64,000 nt of DNA from Phytophthora colocasiae (taxonomy: Eukaryota > Oomycota > Peronosporomycetes > Peronosporales > Peronosporaceae): positions 1,674,001 to 1,738,000 of the forward strand of contig JAGKQI010000100.1 in NCBI GenBank assembly GCA_018806915.1, written 5' to 3'. Below are positions 31,998-40,613 of the stretch, in pieces (the first letter of the stretch is position 1; each line of letters starts with the position of its first letter). The notes under the pieces were generated by a model. It saw nothing but the letters and a program-made list of their open reading frames with translations, did no database searches and had not been told where the DNA came from. The translations under genes and the position numbers were made by a program.

Positions 31998-32984
31998 ATG
32001 GAGTCATACGAACGCGGGGTAGAGAACTCCCCAATGGATGAGGGATCCGCTGGGACCCCTCAAATGTCCGTGACGCGCACGGACTGCGCCCACCTGTCTG
32101 ATCCAGAGTGGGAAGCTCTCCAAAGACTTTCACAAGTCATTGGAGAGGCAGCGGTAGCTACGATGCTTCGTACGCTATCGCCGACAGAGCAACACGGTGT
32201 TGCTCTGGGGTACATTGTTAAGGAGAAACGAGATGTTGCTGCCTCGGTGGCTTCCCCTAAGCCACGCGTGGAGTCGCTGAAACTCCACGTGAGTACCTAC
32301 ACGGGGAAGGAGGACGAGACCCTCCTTCGGTGGCTTGTCGAACTCGACACAGCCGTTGCGGCTCGACGTATCGTCGATCCGATGTCGAAGGTCGCGTTCG
32401 CCATGTCATGTCTTGGCGGACGTGCGAGGAGTTGGGCCTATGGGCGCCGACTCTCGGATCCTACGTGCTTCAGCACGTACGAGGTGTTCAAAGAGGAGCT
32501 CAAGCTTGCGTTTGAGCCCCCGAAGAACGAGTTCAGATCGAGAGCGGAGTTTCTCGATCTGCAACAGGGCAAGGATGATGTTCACACCTTTGCCCAGCGT
32601 GCTCGATACTTGGTATCGAACATAGTGGCCAACCCGATCGACGAGGCGACCAAGGTCGTCACGTTCATGAAGGGACTAAGAGATGGTCCCGTCAAAACAT
32701 ATCTCTTCCGAGAGTATCCGAATACTCTCGAGGAGGCGATCAGCCTTGCAATACAAGAGGAGTTTAGCCGGCGTCAAGCTAAACTCCATGCGAACGCGCC
32801 GAAGCCGGCGCGTCCTGTTGTGAAGACGGGAGGTCCGGAACCTATGGACCTCTCGAGTGCTACGACTGCTGGTCAACAGCAGCGTAGATACGGCAAGGTT
32901 CGATGTCACAAGTGTAGTAACATCGGTCACTATGCACGCGAGTGCACAGCGGGCGGGCGTTCAAAAAACGCCAAGGACCAGTAG
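31998..32984 (+). CDS. Gypsy-2 Gag
   Basis: An intact 328-aa protein from the ATG 49 bp behind the LTR. The gag domain (about residues 100-260) has LKLHVSTYTGKEDETLLRW, VAFAMSCLGGRARSWAYGR, FRSRAEFLDLQQGKDDVHTF and VVTFMKGLRDGPVKTYLF. One zinc knuckle, CHKCSNIGHYAREC, lies near the C-terminus. It would form the particle shell and package RNA. It is clearly homologous in layout to the Gypsy-4 Gag. The last codons overlap the pol frame at a canonical -1 frameshift site. Confidence 0.95.
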   Translation: MESYERGVENSPMDEGSAGTPQMSVTRTDCAHLSDPEWEALQRLSQVIGEAAVATMLRTLSPTEQHGVALGYIVKEKRDVAASVASPKPRVESLKLHVSTYTGKEDETLLRWLVELDTAVAARRIVDPMSKVAFAMSCLGGRARSWAYGRRLSDPTCFSTYEVFKEELKLAFEPPKNEFRSRAEFLDLQQGKDDVHTFAQRARYLVSNIVANPIDEATKVVTFMKGLRDGPVKTYLFREYPNTLEEAISLAIQEEFSRRQAKLHANAPKPARPVVKTGGPEPMDLSSATTAGQQQRRYGKVRCHKCSNIGHYARECTAGGRSKNAKDQ

Positions 32985-33862
32985 GCGCGGGGCGTCCTAC
33001 TGGTGATGCAGTCTCGCGTGTCGAGCTTGGACACGCGACGATGAGGACTGCTGCCCCCAGCGAGAAGGTTTCTCGCTGTAAGCTGCAAGATGACAAGCCA
33101 AACCTTGTCATCCTGAACGTGATGTCGAAGAGAGCGAACTCTCTTCGTGCCCTAGTGGACTCGGGCGCGTCGAACAACTTTGTTCGACAGGGAAGTCTTC
33201 GAAGGCTTGACTTCGAAGAGGCCGACACGCCTCGCGGCGTGTTGGAGGTGCGGTTGGCAACAGGTGCCACCGTGAGGACTGAGAAGCGCGTAGTCCGTGT
33301 GCGCTTCTCTTACAAACGAAGGACGTTTGTAGAAGATCTTATCGTCTTGGATCTAGACGATAAATTCGACTTGGTATTAGGCATGCAGTGGCTTGCACGA
33401 CATGACCCGGTGATCAACTGGGAGAAGCGTACGCTCGTACGCTTCAACAACACATGCGCGACAGAGAGCGATGGCCCTGTCAGTGCTGCACATGCACCGG
33501 CCGGTGCATGTGGATCCCCAGTTGAGGCAGCAGCGGCCGCCGCTGCCTCCGATCGCCGCTGGCGACCATCAACGACTCCGGGAGTCGTTGTGAGAAAATG
33601 TGTGTCGACTCAGAAATCTGAGCCGAAGGGTCGCGGTCACATGAGTGATAGTCAGGTGAATGTAAATCACCTGACGCATAAACATCTGAATGATGTTTGT
33701 CACATGAGTGATGGTCAGGTGAATCGCATTCACCTGAGAGAAGGTAAAATACCGGTATTACCGGTATCCTTGGAGGTACTTCAAGCCCCCAAGGGTCGCG
33801 CCGACGACGTCGCGTCAACTCTGGGAGTTGACGAAGCAAATAATATTCGGGGAACCGAATAA
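32942..33862 (+). CDS. Gypsy-2 Pol, aspartic protease part
   Basis: In the -1 frame relative to gag. It continues AFKKRQGPVGAGRPTG across the shift site. The protease has LVDSGASNNFVRQGSLRRL (active site DSGA), VRLATGATVRTEKRV and FDLVLGMQWLARHDP. After a linker rich in His/Gln repeats (MSDSQVNVNHLTH, MSDGQVNRIHL) the frame ends at a TAA (33860-33862), but the same frame stays open again to 34678. In Gypsy-4 the matching region is open, so the TAA is probably a lesion. Confidence 0.9.
   Translation: MHSGRAFKKRQGPVGAGRPTGDAVSRVELGHATMRTAAPSEKVSRCKLQDDKPNLVILNVMSKRANSLRALVDSGASNNFVRQGSLRRLDFEEADTPRGVLEVRLATGATVRTEKRVVRVRFSYKRRTFVEDLIVLDLDDKFDLVLGMQWLARHDPVINWEKRTLVRFNNTCATESDGPVSAAHAPAGACGSPVEAAAAAAASDRRWRPSTTPGVVVRKCVSTQKSEPKGRGHMSDSQVNVNHLTHKHLNDVCHMSDGQVNRIHLREGKIPVLPVSLEVLQAPKGRADDVASTLGVDEANNIRGTE
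32963..33004 (+). promoter_or_regulatory. Probable -1 ribosomal frameshift signal between gag and pol
   Basis: The heptamer A AAA AAC (32963-32969) lies in the gag frame 12 bases before the gag stop. A 7-nt spacer follows, then a perfect 9-bp hairpin, ACCAGTAGG (32977-32985) with CCTACTGGT (32996-33004) and a 10-nt loop. Frame, heptamer, spacing and hairpin all fit known -1 signals. The hairpin is kept in Gypsy-4. Confidence 0.8.
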
Positions 33863-34140
33863 CGTGCGTCAGCTCTGGGAGCTGACGCCACTGGCACTTC
33901 GCTGCTAGTTCCGGGAACTAGCGATCGGTCATCAGCTCCGGGAGCTGATGAGACGTGTATAGGCGAACAGTCGCTGCTAGTTCCGGGAACTAGCGATCGT
34001 ACATCCGCTCTGGGAACGGATGATATGTGTACAAGCGAACACTCGCTAGCGCAGGAAGCTAGCGAGAGCACGTCGACTCCGGGAGTCGACGATGCGGTTG
34101 CTTCATCCGCTCCGGGAGCGGATGGAGGCGCAGCGGTTCA
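33860..34140 (+). repeat. Array of hairpins with a shared CCGGG/CTGGG loop
   Basis: Back-to-back inverted repeats with different stems but nearly the same centre: for example CGTCAGCTCTGGGAGCTGACG (33863-33883), GCTAGTTCCGGGAACTAGC (twice), CATCAGCTCCGGGAGCTGATG, GTCGACTCCGGGAGTCGAC and CATCCGCTCCGGGAGCGGATG. The region encodes an Ala/Gly/Asp/Ser-rich linker between protease and RT (repeats like SAPGADD and LVPGTSD). Confidence 0.85.
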
Positions 34141-34253
34141 GGGAACCGACTGCGCGGCAGGAGGTGCTGGCGGTTGCAAACGCCCAGCACCCGAACAACC
34201 TGCATGCTCACGTGCAGCAGCGCTGCACGCGATGAGCGGCACTCAAGCCGGGC

Positions 34254-37193
34254 TTGATAGTGCGAGTCAGCGGAAGGAATCCGCTGACGATTGCGATAAC
34301 GTCCCGTCCAAGGTGCGATGCCTTGGACGTGGAGCACCTGGAGCCGGGCTCCACGGTAGGCCTTCGCGGCGCAAGCTCAGGGAGCTGCGCGAGTCTCAGT
34401 CCGGGACTGAGACGGGTGTCTGCAGTGCAGACACCGAGTGTCGAGACGTTGAACGTCTTGACACGTACTGGTACTGGGTTACAGTACCAGAGGATGCGGT
34501 TGGAGAATCCGCCGACGAGTGCGTCGGCGTTGACCGCACTTCCAACGATGAGTTGGAAGCGCTTCGCGCGAGACTTGTACGATGGACGCATCGAACAAAT
34601 TTGCATTCTCTCGGATATCGAGAGAGTGGATCGCGAAGCCGAAGAGCTGAAGCAGCTCGTCGTCGATGGGATCACTGAGGGTGATGACTCCCTCAGTGCG
34701 AAGACTAAGAAGCAGCGCTTCGAAGAGCAGAGTTGGGACTCGTTGAGGTCGAGTCCCTACTACGAAGTTCTGCGGGAGTACAAGGATGTACTCCCGGACG
34801 AGATTCCTTCGGAGCTTCCGAAGGATAAGGGCGTACAGCACGAGATTGATCTCGTGCCGGTCACGAAGTACTGTGTTATACGGCAGTGGCCACTGCCGCG
34901 TGAACAAGTACAAGCGATCGACGACTTCTTTGAAAGTCGTCGTCTTGCAGGTCAAGTGCGGGAGTCAAAGTCCCCGCACAGTGCTCCAACCTTCTGTGTG
35001 AAGAAACCACAGGGCGGCTGGCGCATCGTTCATGCGTATAACAAGCTGAACGATGCGACGATACCGGCGCAGACGCCGATACCGCGAAAAGATGTTATCA
35101 TCGATTCGATGGCCTTGAGCACTATCTTCAGTGCTCTAGATCTGCGTGATGGATTCTACCAAATCCTCATGCGTGAGAGGGACATCCCTCTCACAGCGGT
35201 AAGCACTCCAAGCGGTATGCTTTGGGAGTGGCTCGTCATGCCACAGGGGCTTAAGAACGCCCCTGCGACGTTCAATAGATGCGTGACACATCTATTGCGC
35301 TCGGTGCGCGACTTCGCACCGAGCTACTTCGACGACGTGTTCGTCCACAGCCGGGCTGTGAACGGGAAGACGGACATTGAGATGCACAAGGTGCATCTCC
35401 GGAAGCTGCTAGAGCTTATGAGGAAACATAAGCTCTATGCGAACCTGAAGAAGTGTATCTTCGGGGCGAGCGAGATACCCGTGCTGGGGTGTCTCGTGGG
35501 GAAAGACGGCGTGCGCCCTGACCCAGAGAAGGTCAGAGTGATCAATGAATGGCCCACGCCATCCAATGTGAAGGAACTGAGGCAGTTCCTTGGGCTTGCC
35601 ACGTACTTGTGCAAGTACGTGGAGAACTATGCGGGCAAGATTCGCCCGTTGTCACAGCTTCTTAAGAAAGAAGCTGAGTGGATTTGGACGACCGAGTGCG
35701 AGGAGGCATTCGGTGCAGTCAAGCAGGGCTTGACTGAAGCGCCGATCTTGGCCGTGGCGGACCAAGATCGTCCATTCCACGTAGTGTGTGATGCATCCGA
35801 CTTTGCAATCGGATGTGCATTGATGCAGCACGATCACGAAGGGCGTGATCGTGTGGTCTACAATCAATCGCGTCAGCTGAAGCCAGCTGAGCGTAACTAC
35901 CCCGTACATGACAAGGAGCTCCTTGCCATGAAGTATGCACTCGCAAAGTTCCGAGTGTATCTACTTGGGAGTAGACCATTCGTGGTCTATACAGACCACG
36001 CATCATTGCGGACGGCGATTAAGTCGCCGCACATCTCGCAACGTATGGCGAGATGGTTGTCCTTCTTCGCGGAGTACAACTTCCGGGTGGAGTACAAACC
36101 CGGAAGACTCAATGTAGTGGCCGACGCGTTATCGCGTCGACCTGACTATGCGGAGACGGTCGACGCCAACGCAGTTGGCGTCGTGAGGACAAGTGTGCCG
36201 TCGTCAACGTTGATTGAGGACGTGAAGAACGCGTATGCAAGGGATGCAGACGCGAAGGGGCTGCTGGAGTTCCTCGCAGCACCTTCCGACGTGGCACGTC
36301 GGAAGCTAACCCCTCATCTTCGAGCTCGTGTACACCGCTTTCGTGTACACGAAGGCCTACTGTTGTACAGTGCAGTAGACGACAATGCGGATCGCATTGT
36401 CGTTCCGAATGATCATGACCTCCGGTTGAGGATCATGTTCGAGTATCACGATGCCCCCACGGCAGGGCATCCGGGTCGTGAGAAGACATACACTCTTCTC
36501 ACGCGTGACTTCTACTGGCACCACCAGTACAAGTGGGTGCGCAAGTACGTACGTGCTTGCGAGGTTTGTCAACGCGTGAAGCCTGCGCAGTTCTCGCAGG
36601 CTCCTCTTCAATCACTACCGACTCCGTCGGAGTGTTGGCAGTCCATGTCCATGGACTTTGTCTTCGGTCTTCCGCCTGACAGCAAGCGGAGGACGGGCAT
36701 CGTTGTCTTTGTGGACAGATTCAGCAAGATGGTTCATCTTGCTGCCGTCCCGGCTACTGTTACAGCCGCGCAGACTGCGCGACTGTTTGTTGACATGGTG
36801 TTCAAACACCATGGCATGCCGCTCGACATTGTGTCGGACCGTGATCCACGCTTCACAGCGCGGTTCTGGCAAGAAGTGTTTACACTTCTTGGCTCACAGT
36901 TATCAATGTCGACTGCGGATCATCCGCAGACGGACGGACAGACCGAACGTGTCAACCGTGTACTGGGTGACACGTTGAAGAGCTACGCTCACTCGTTCCC
37001 GCATTGGAGCGAGTGCTTGCCGATGGCAGAGGTTGCCATCAACAACTCGGTGCATGCCTCGACAGGGCATACACCGTTCTACGTGAACGCCATGAGGCAT
37101 CCACGATTGCCGAGCATGCTCGGCGGGGTAGCTTCCTCCTTAAGTGGGGGAGGATCTACGGTTGCGTCCGAACAACCGCAGAAATGCAACTGA
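34254..37193 (+). CDS. Gypsy-2 Pol, reverse transcriptase, RNase H and integrase
   Basis: A 979-codon open frame, entered from the protease frame by a frame change between 34254 and 34678. RT: EIDLVPVTKYCVIRQWPLPR, GGWRIVHAYNKLNDATIP, LDLRDGFYQILM, the catalytic box YFDDVFVH (residue about 358) and VLGCLVGKDGVRPDPEKV. RNase H: VVCDASDFAIGCALMQ, DKELLAMKYALAKF, VYTDHASLRTAI, NVVADALSRRPD. Integrase: a zinc-binding H-H-C-C region (HPGREKTYTLL ... ACEVCQRVK, residues about 735-775), and the DDE core with SMDFVFGLPPDS, DIVSDRDPRFTARFW and ADHPQTDGQTERVNRVLG. All catalytic residues are present. The frame ends early at 37193 through a shift; the rest follows in 37144-38182. Confidence 0.95.
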   Translation: MIVRVSGRNPLTIAITSRPRCDALDVEHLEPGSTVGLRGASSGSCASLSPGLRRVSAVQTPSVETLNVLTRTGTGLQYQRMRLENPPTSASALTALPTMSWKRFARDLYDGRIEQICILSDIERVDREAEELKQLVVDGITEGDDSLSAKTKKQRFEEQSWDSLRSSPYYEVLREYKDVLPDEIPSELPKDKGVQHEIDLVPVTKYCVIRQWPLPREQVQAIDDFFESRRLAGQVRESKSPHSAPTFCVKKPQGGWRIVHAYNKLNDATIPAQTPIPRKDVIIDSMALSTIFSALDLRDGFYQILMRERDIPLTAVSTPSGMLWEWLVMPQGLKNAPATFNRCVTHLLRSVRDFAPSYFDDVFVHSRAVNGKTDIEMHKVHLRKLLELMRKHKLYANLKKCIFGASEIPVLGCLVGKDGVRPDPEKVRVINEWPTPSNVKELRQFLGLATYLCKYVENYAGKIRPLSQLLKKEAEWIWTTECEEAFGAVKQGLTEAPILAVADQDRPFHVVCDASDFAIGCALMQHDHEGRDRVVYNQSRQLKPAERNYPVHDKELLAMKYALAKFRVYLLGSRPFVVYTDHASLRTAIKSPHISQRMARWLSFFAEYNFRVEYKPGRLNVVADALSRRPDYAETVDANAVGVVRTSVPSSTLIEDVKNAYARDADAKGLLEFLAAPSDVARRKLTPHLRARVHRFRVHEGLLLYSAVDDNADRIVVPNDHDLRLRIMFEYHDAPTAGHPGREKTYTLLTRDFYWHHQYKWVRKYVRACEVCQRVKPAQFSQAPLQSLPTPSECWQSMSMDFVFGLPPDSKRRTGIVVFVDRFSKMVHLAAVPATVTAAQTARLFVDMVFKHHGMPLDIVSDRDPRFTARFWQEVFTLLGSQLSMSTADHPQTDGQTERVNRVLGDTLKSYAHSFPHWSECLPMAEVAINNSVHASTGHTPFYVNAMRHPRLPSMLGGVASSLSGGGSTVASEQPQKCN

Positions 37194-38182
37194 TAGCAGC
37201 ACACTATCAGCTGCGGTGACGCGTGCGACGTCTCGTTCGAGCAGGAACGAGCGCGCGATGTCTTTGCCGGGCACAGACATGAGAGATGATAGCGAGCAGG
37301 CAGGGCCTGCTGCTGACAAGGGCGACAAGCTGAAAGGATTCAGCTCGGGTGCGCTAGACTTTGTCCAGCGAAGACAAGCCGTCATACGGTTTGTCCAGGA
37401 TGCTATCGCAGCTTCTGTCGATCGACAGAAGCTGATCGCTGATACTGTTGGTAGAGGCAACACAAATGAATTCGAAAAGGGTTCATTAGTTTTGTTAGCT
37501 ACACAAAACCTACCTAGACATGCAGTGTCTGACTTTGGAGCAAGCAAGCTTGCTCCAAGATTCATTGGGCCGTTCAAAGTACTTGAACGGCATGGTAACG
37601 CGTACCGGCTGGACATACCGTCCAGCATGACCGTCCAGCATGAGGCTCCACCCGACCTTCTACGTCGGGCGGTTGAAGCCGTACGTGCAGCACGGACTAC
37701 CTAAGGTTGGTAGTCCGACTGAGGAGTGCGAGAGGCCTGGAAGGCCTTCTCGAGACCGTCGACACGGTCGATCAACCGGTTCACTCTCGTCCCAAGACCG
37801 GACGAGAGGTTCGAGGCAGTCTGAGCTGCCTCGCAGACCTCAGCACGGAGGACACGAACCTCCTGCTTCAGAGCAGCTATCTTAGCGCTCTGTGTCTGCT
37901 CCAGCGCAGCAACTCGATCGTGCAGGGCACGATCGTCATGGTCATAGCGTTGACCATGCGGAGGGAGTGTTCCCACCCCCTCCGCCGCCGTTGCGCGACG
38001 CGCGTGGAGCGATCCGCTGGATTGTGGAGCGGATCGTGGCTCATAAGAGAACGAACTCTCAAGGGGTTCGTTTTCGTATTCGTTGGAGAGGATTTCCTCC
38101 CCATCGAGATACATGGGAGCCGCGGAACGTCCTGATGGAGGACGTTCCGGAAATGGTGAGGGCGTACAGAAGCCCACCATAA
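37144..38182 (+). pseudogene. Gypsy-2 integrase C-terminus and chromodomain
   Basis: The frame of 37144 carries the integrase end (FEKGSLVLLATQNLPRHA, APRFIGPFKVLERHGNAYRL). A shift near 37640 moves to HPTFYVGRLKPYVQHG. A TAG at 37883-37885 interrupts a proline-rich linker. The chromodomain follows at about 38000-38170: IRWIVERIVAHKRTNSQGVR then FRIRWRGFPPHRDTWEPRNVL. Chromodomains of gypsy integrases are known to steer integration to modified histones. This end is read antisense by the gene at 37701-39297. Confidence 0.85.
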
Positions 38183-39297
38183 CTTGCAGGGTTAAACCCT
38201 GCACGAGGAGTGCTGCGGTCAGCCACAGCACTCGGAGCTTCGCGTGGCACAATACGACCACGGAGCTCCTTGATGTGATCGGGTACACGAACGACCGTGT
38301 ACCCCAGGAGATCACTTTCGGTAAGGCGTGTTGCCAAGGGTGGGCAACACGGACAGGGTGTGCCAAAGGGAACGGCACATGGGATCCCCGCTTCCATGGA
38401 CTGATCATGGAGGCGTTCACACTTACCACGTGTAGTGTAAGTGTAGTAGCGATCGCGAGCCGCAGCAACGCGCTCGCGATATGCCTTCGGGTCTTTGTTG
38501 AAGTTTTCAACAAAGGCGTTCCACGACTGACAAAGTGACTGCCACTCTGGCACTTTGCTCTTGCGCGAAGTCTTCTTCGCTGCATAGTATCGGAGCTCGT
38601 GGAAGAGCCCGATATAGTAGTCGCGTCTTTGAGTCTCGGACTCAAAGACAACCTTAGCGGCGACGTCGTCGTCGTTGATACTGTTGCATGAGTACAACAG
38701 TATCGGGTTCGGTGGTGCACTAGCACCGAACCGGTCATGGATCTCCGCCTCAGTAGGCATCCATGGCGTGCGCACTGGCGGATCAGTGCGCGGGGCAGTG
38801 AGCGCCCTCGATATGGGGGACGCTTCATCATCACTGCGCGGACGCTTCGAGCTTGAAGCGTCCGAGGCCTCATCACGAGGTCGTCGAGATCCCACGGGTG
38901 GGTCTGACGTGTCTTCAGACGAAGACACGGGAGCGGGAGCCTTGACATCAACCTCCCCCTCCTCGACATCCTCCTCATAGTCGAGGATGTCTTCGTAGTC
39001 CTCTCCAAAGAGTTCTTTGAGAGGAACAGCAGGATTCTTAATCTCTGCTAGAGAAGAAGATTTCTTCTTCTTCTCATGCTTCTCCTTATGGAGAGCAAGT
39101 TTATTTGGTGACAGAGATCTTCTCTGTCGGACCGCTGGAAGCAGCAGTGCTAGTGAGCACTGCTGAGGTCGTTGTTCCTGCTGCAGAGGCAGCAGGTGAG
39201 GCTTGCGCGTCCGCAGTAGCGGACGGAGACGTGGGCGTTGGCGAGTCCATTGCGAAATGAACTCAAATTTCTCTTGGGAACTTGGCGGTCTTGTCAA
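37701..39297 (-). CDS. Gypsy-2 antisense gene (unknown protein with C-terminal coiled coil)
   Basis: The leftward 412-aa frame from 39297 to about 38180 contains a Lys-rich stretch, acidic runs (EDYEDILDYEEDVEEGEVDV), Ser/Arg-rich sequence and a Tyr/Trp-containing middle domain (YYIGLFHELRYYAAKK, WQSLCQSWNAFVENFNKD, YRERVAAARDRYYTY). At about 38180 a frame change leads to the frame ending at 37701, with ALHDRVAALEQTQSAKIAAL and RVNRLIDRVDGLEKAF, a heptad-like coiled coil. The last ~480 bases overlap the chromodomain end of pol on the other strand. Gypsy-4 has a counterpart of the same layout at 55526-57712. I do not recognise a family. Likely transcribed from the 3' LTR side (inference). Confidence 0.65.
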
Positions 39298-39351
39298 GTT
39301 CTGTTGATTGACGTATCGAGACCGATACGTCGAATCTTAACGGGGGGATGG

Positions 39352-39811
39352 TGTAACGGGGTTACACGTACAAGTGGTTGTACCACTTGTAACTCTAACA
39401 GTTAGGATAACTGTTAGAGGTTGGAAATGGGCCTCAGACCTTGGTGTGCTGTACACACCAAAGGATACATGGGCGAACCACATTATCGGGTGGTTCGTGT
39501 GCATTTGTGCATATTATTGGTAGAAAGTAACGGATTTCTACCAATCACTGAGCAGAGTTTCTGCCAACCACACGTTGGCAGACCCTTTAGAAATAGATAA
39601 CAAACAGTTTTAGGAGGTCCATAATTGGCTTATGCCAAATTCAATAACAGTTCTCATTTTACGGTATTTTGCAGTTTAATTTAGTTATATTTGATTTAAT
39701 TATACTTATTTAAATAAGTATACTTAAATTAAGTCTATTCTAATTGCACGCTTCCTCATACACGTAAGCGCACGTGTACGCCATCTAATAGGTCTAGGTA
39801 GACCCATTACA
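39352..39811 (+). repeat. Gypsy-2 3' LTR (460 bp)
   Basis: Differs from the 5' copy by one base seen. It is followed by the target duplication CAGTG and the resumed Gypsy-1 frame. Confidence 0.95.
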
Positions 39812-40613
39812 CAGTGACTACGGGCGAAGACGCGATGGACACGGTGGTGGACGTGGCGACGGACAGTGTCGTAGCGACGGTAACTAACGACGAGGCGGTC
39901 AACCACGGCGCGATCGAGATCCCGTTGACCTGCATGTCGACGAGTGCAGACACGAGTGGGACGGATACGAATGGGGCGGCGACGAAGACGGCAGCGACGC
40001 GACGGCGACGGCTGATGCAACGGCGGTGAGTACGGTGACCAATCCAATGCCGGACACCACAGGAGCGCCCTCCGCAACAGAGATGCCGGCAGTAGCGGCA
40101 GCGCCACGCGAGGAACCAGTGACGGACGGTACGGTGACGGAGAATGCGGACACGGTGGCATCGGTGACGGACGGTACGGTGACGGAGAATGCGGACACGG
40201 TGGCATCGGTGACGGACGGTACGGTGACGGAGAATGCGGACACGGTGGCATCGGTGACGGAGGAGAGGACGGTGACGGAGAATGCGGACATGGCGGTGGT
40301 GGTGACGCAAGGGGCACCGAACCCCATGGTCAGTGGCACGACGGGCGAGACGCGCACGGCGACGGACGAAATGTCGAAGAAACGGGCGAGGCGTAAAAGG
40401 ACGGCGCCAGCACCGGCGACGCGAAGGAGCGCACGCATTCGCGAACAAGAACAGAAGCGTGTACGCTTCAGAGACGACCAGGCACCGGTGGTTACGGGGA
40501 GCGCTACGGCAGCTGATGATGCGGCGACAACAGCGATTGCAGGCAACGGCAGACACATCAGGGCGAGACTGACGGCGGTGGCACAGTGCGTGAAGAAGCC
40601 TTGGGCACGGTGA
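39812..40613 (+). pseudogene. Gypsy-1 spacer between RNase H and integrase, low-complexity
   Basis: It resumes the frame cut at 31488 (to 40029), then needs a shift to the frame of 40026 (to 40613) and another to that of 40586. It is rich in Thr, Ala, Asp and Val, with three copies of a 15-residue repeat, VTDGTVTENADTVAS, and a basic stretch KKRARRKRTAPAPATRRSAR. In Gypsy-3 the spacer at this place is much shorter. Repeat slippage may explain the length and frame changes. Confidence 0.7.
40124..40260 (+). repeat. 45-bp tandem repeat (3 copies) in the Gypsy-1 spacer
   Basis: Units contain GACGGTACGGTGACGGAGAA and GCGGACACGGTGGCATCGGT, identical by eye, encoding the VTDGTVTENADTVAS repeat. A fourth diverged unit follows at 40258-40300. 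Confidence 0.9.

Larger units (their letters stand above)
31489..39811 (+). mobile_element. Gypsy-2: young chromodomain gypsy element nested in Gypsy-1, hairpin-saturated
   Basis: 460-bp LTRs at 31489-31948 and 39352-39811 start TGTAACGGGG and end CCATTACA, with the 5-bp duplication CAGTG at 31484-31488 and 39812-39816. One LTR difference was seen (T/C in the ATTATTGGG/ATTATCGGG stretch). Order: primer-binding site TGGTAGCACTTTGTAGTC after a 2-nt gap, gag, protease, RT-RNase H-integrase, chromodomain, and an antisense gene on the - strand between chromodomain and 3' LTR. A purine-rich tract, CGGGGGGATGG, precedes the 3' LTR. The whole element consists of closely spaced perfect hairpins (see findings). 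It was inserted after Gypsy-1, as nesting and LTR identity agree. Confidence 0.95.
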
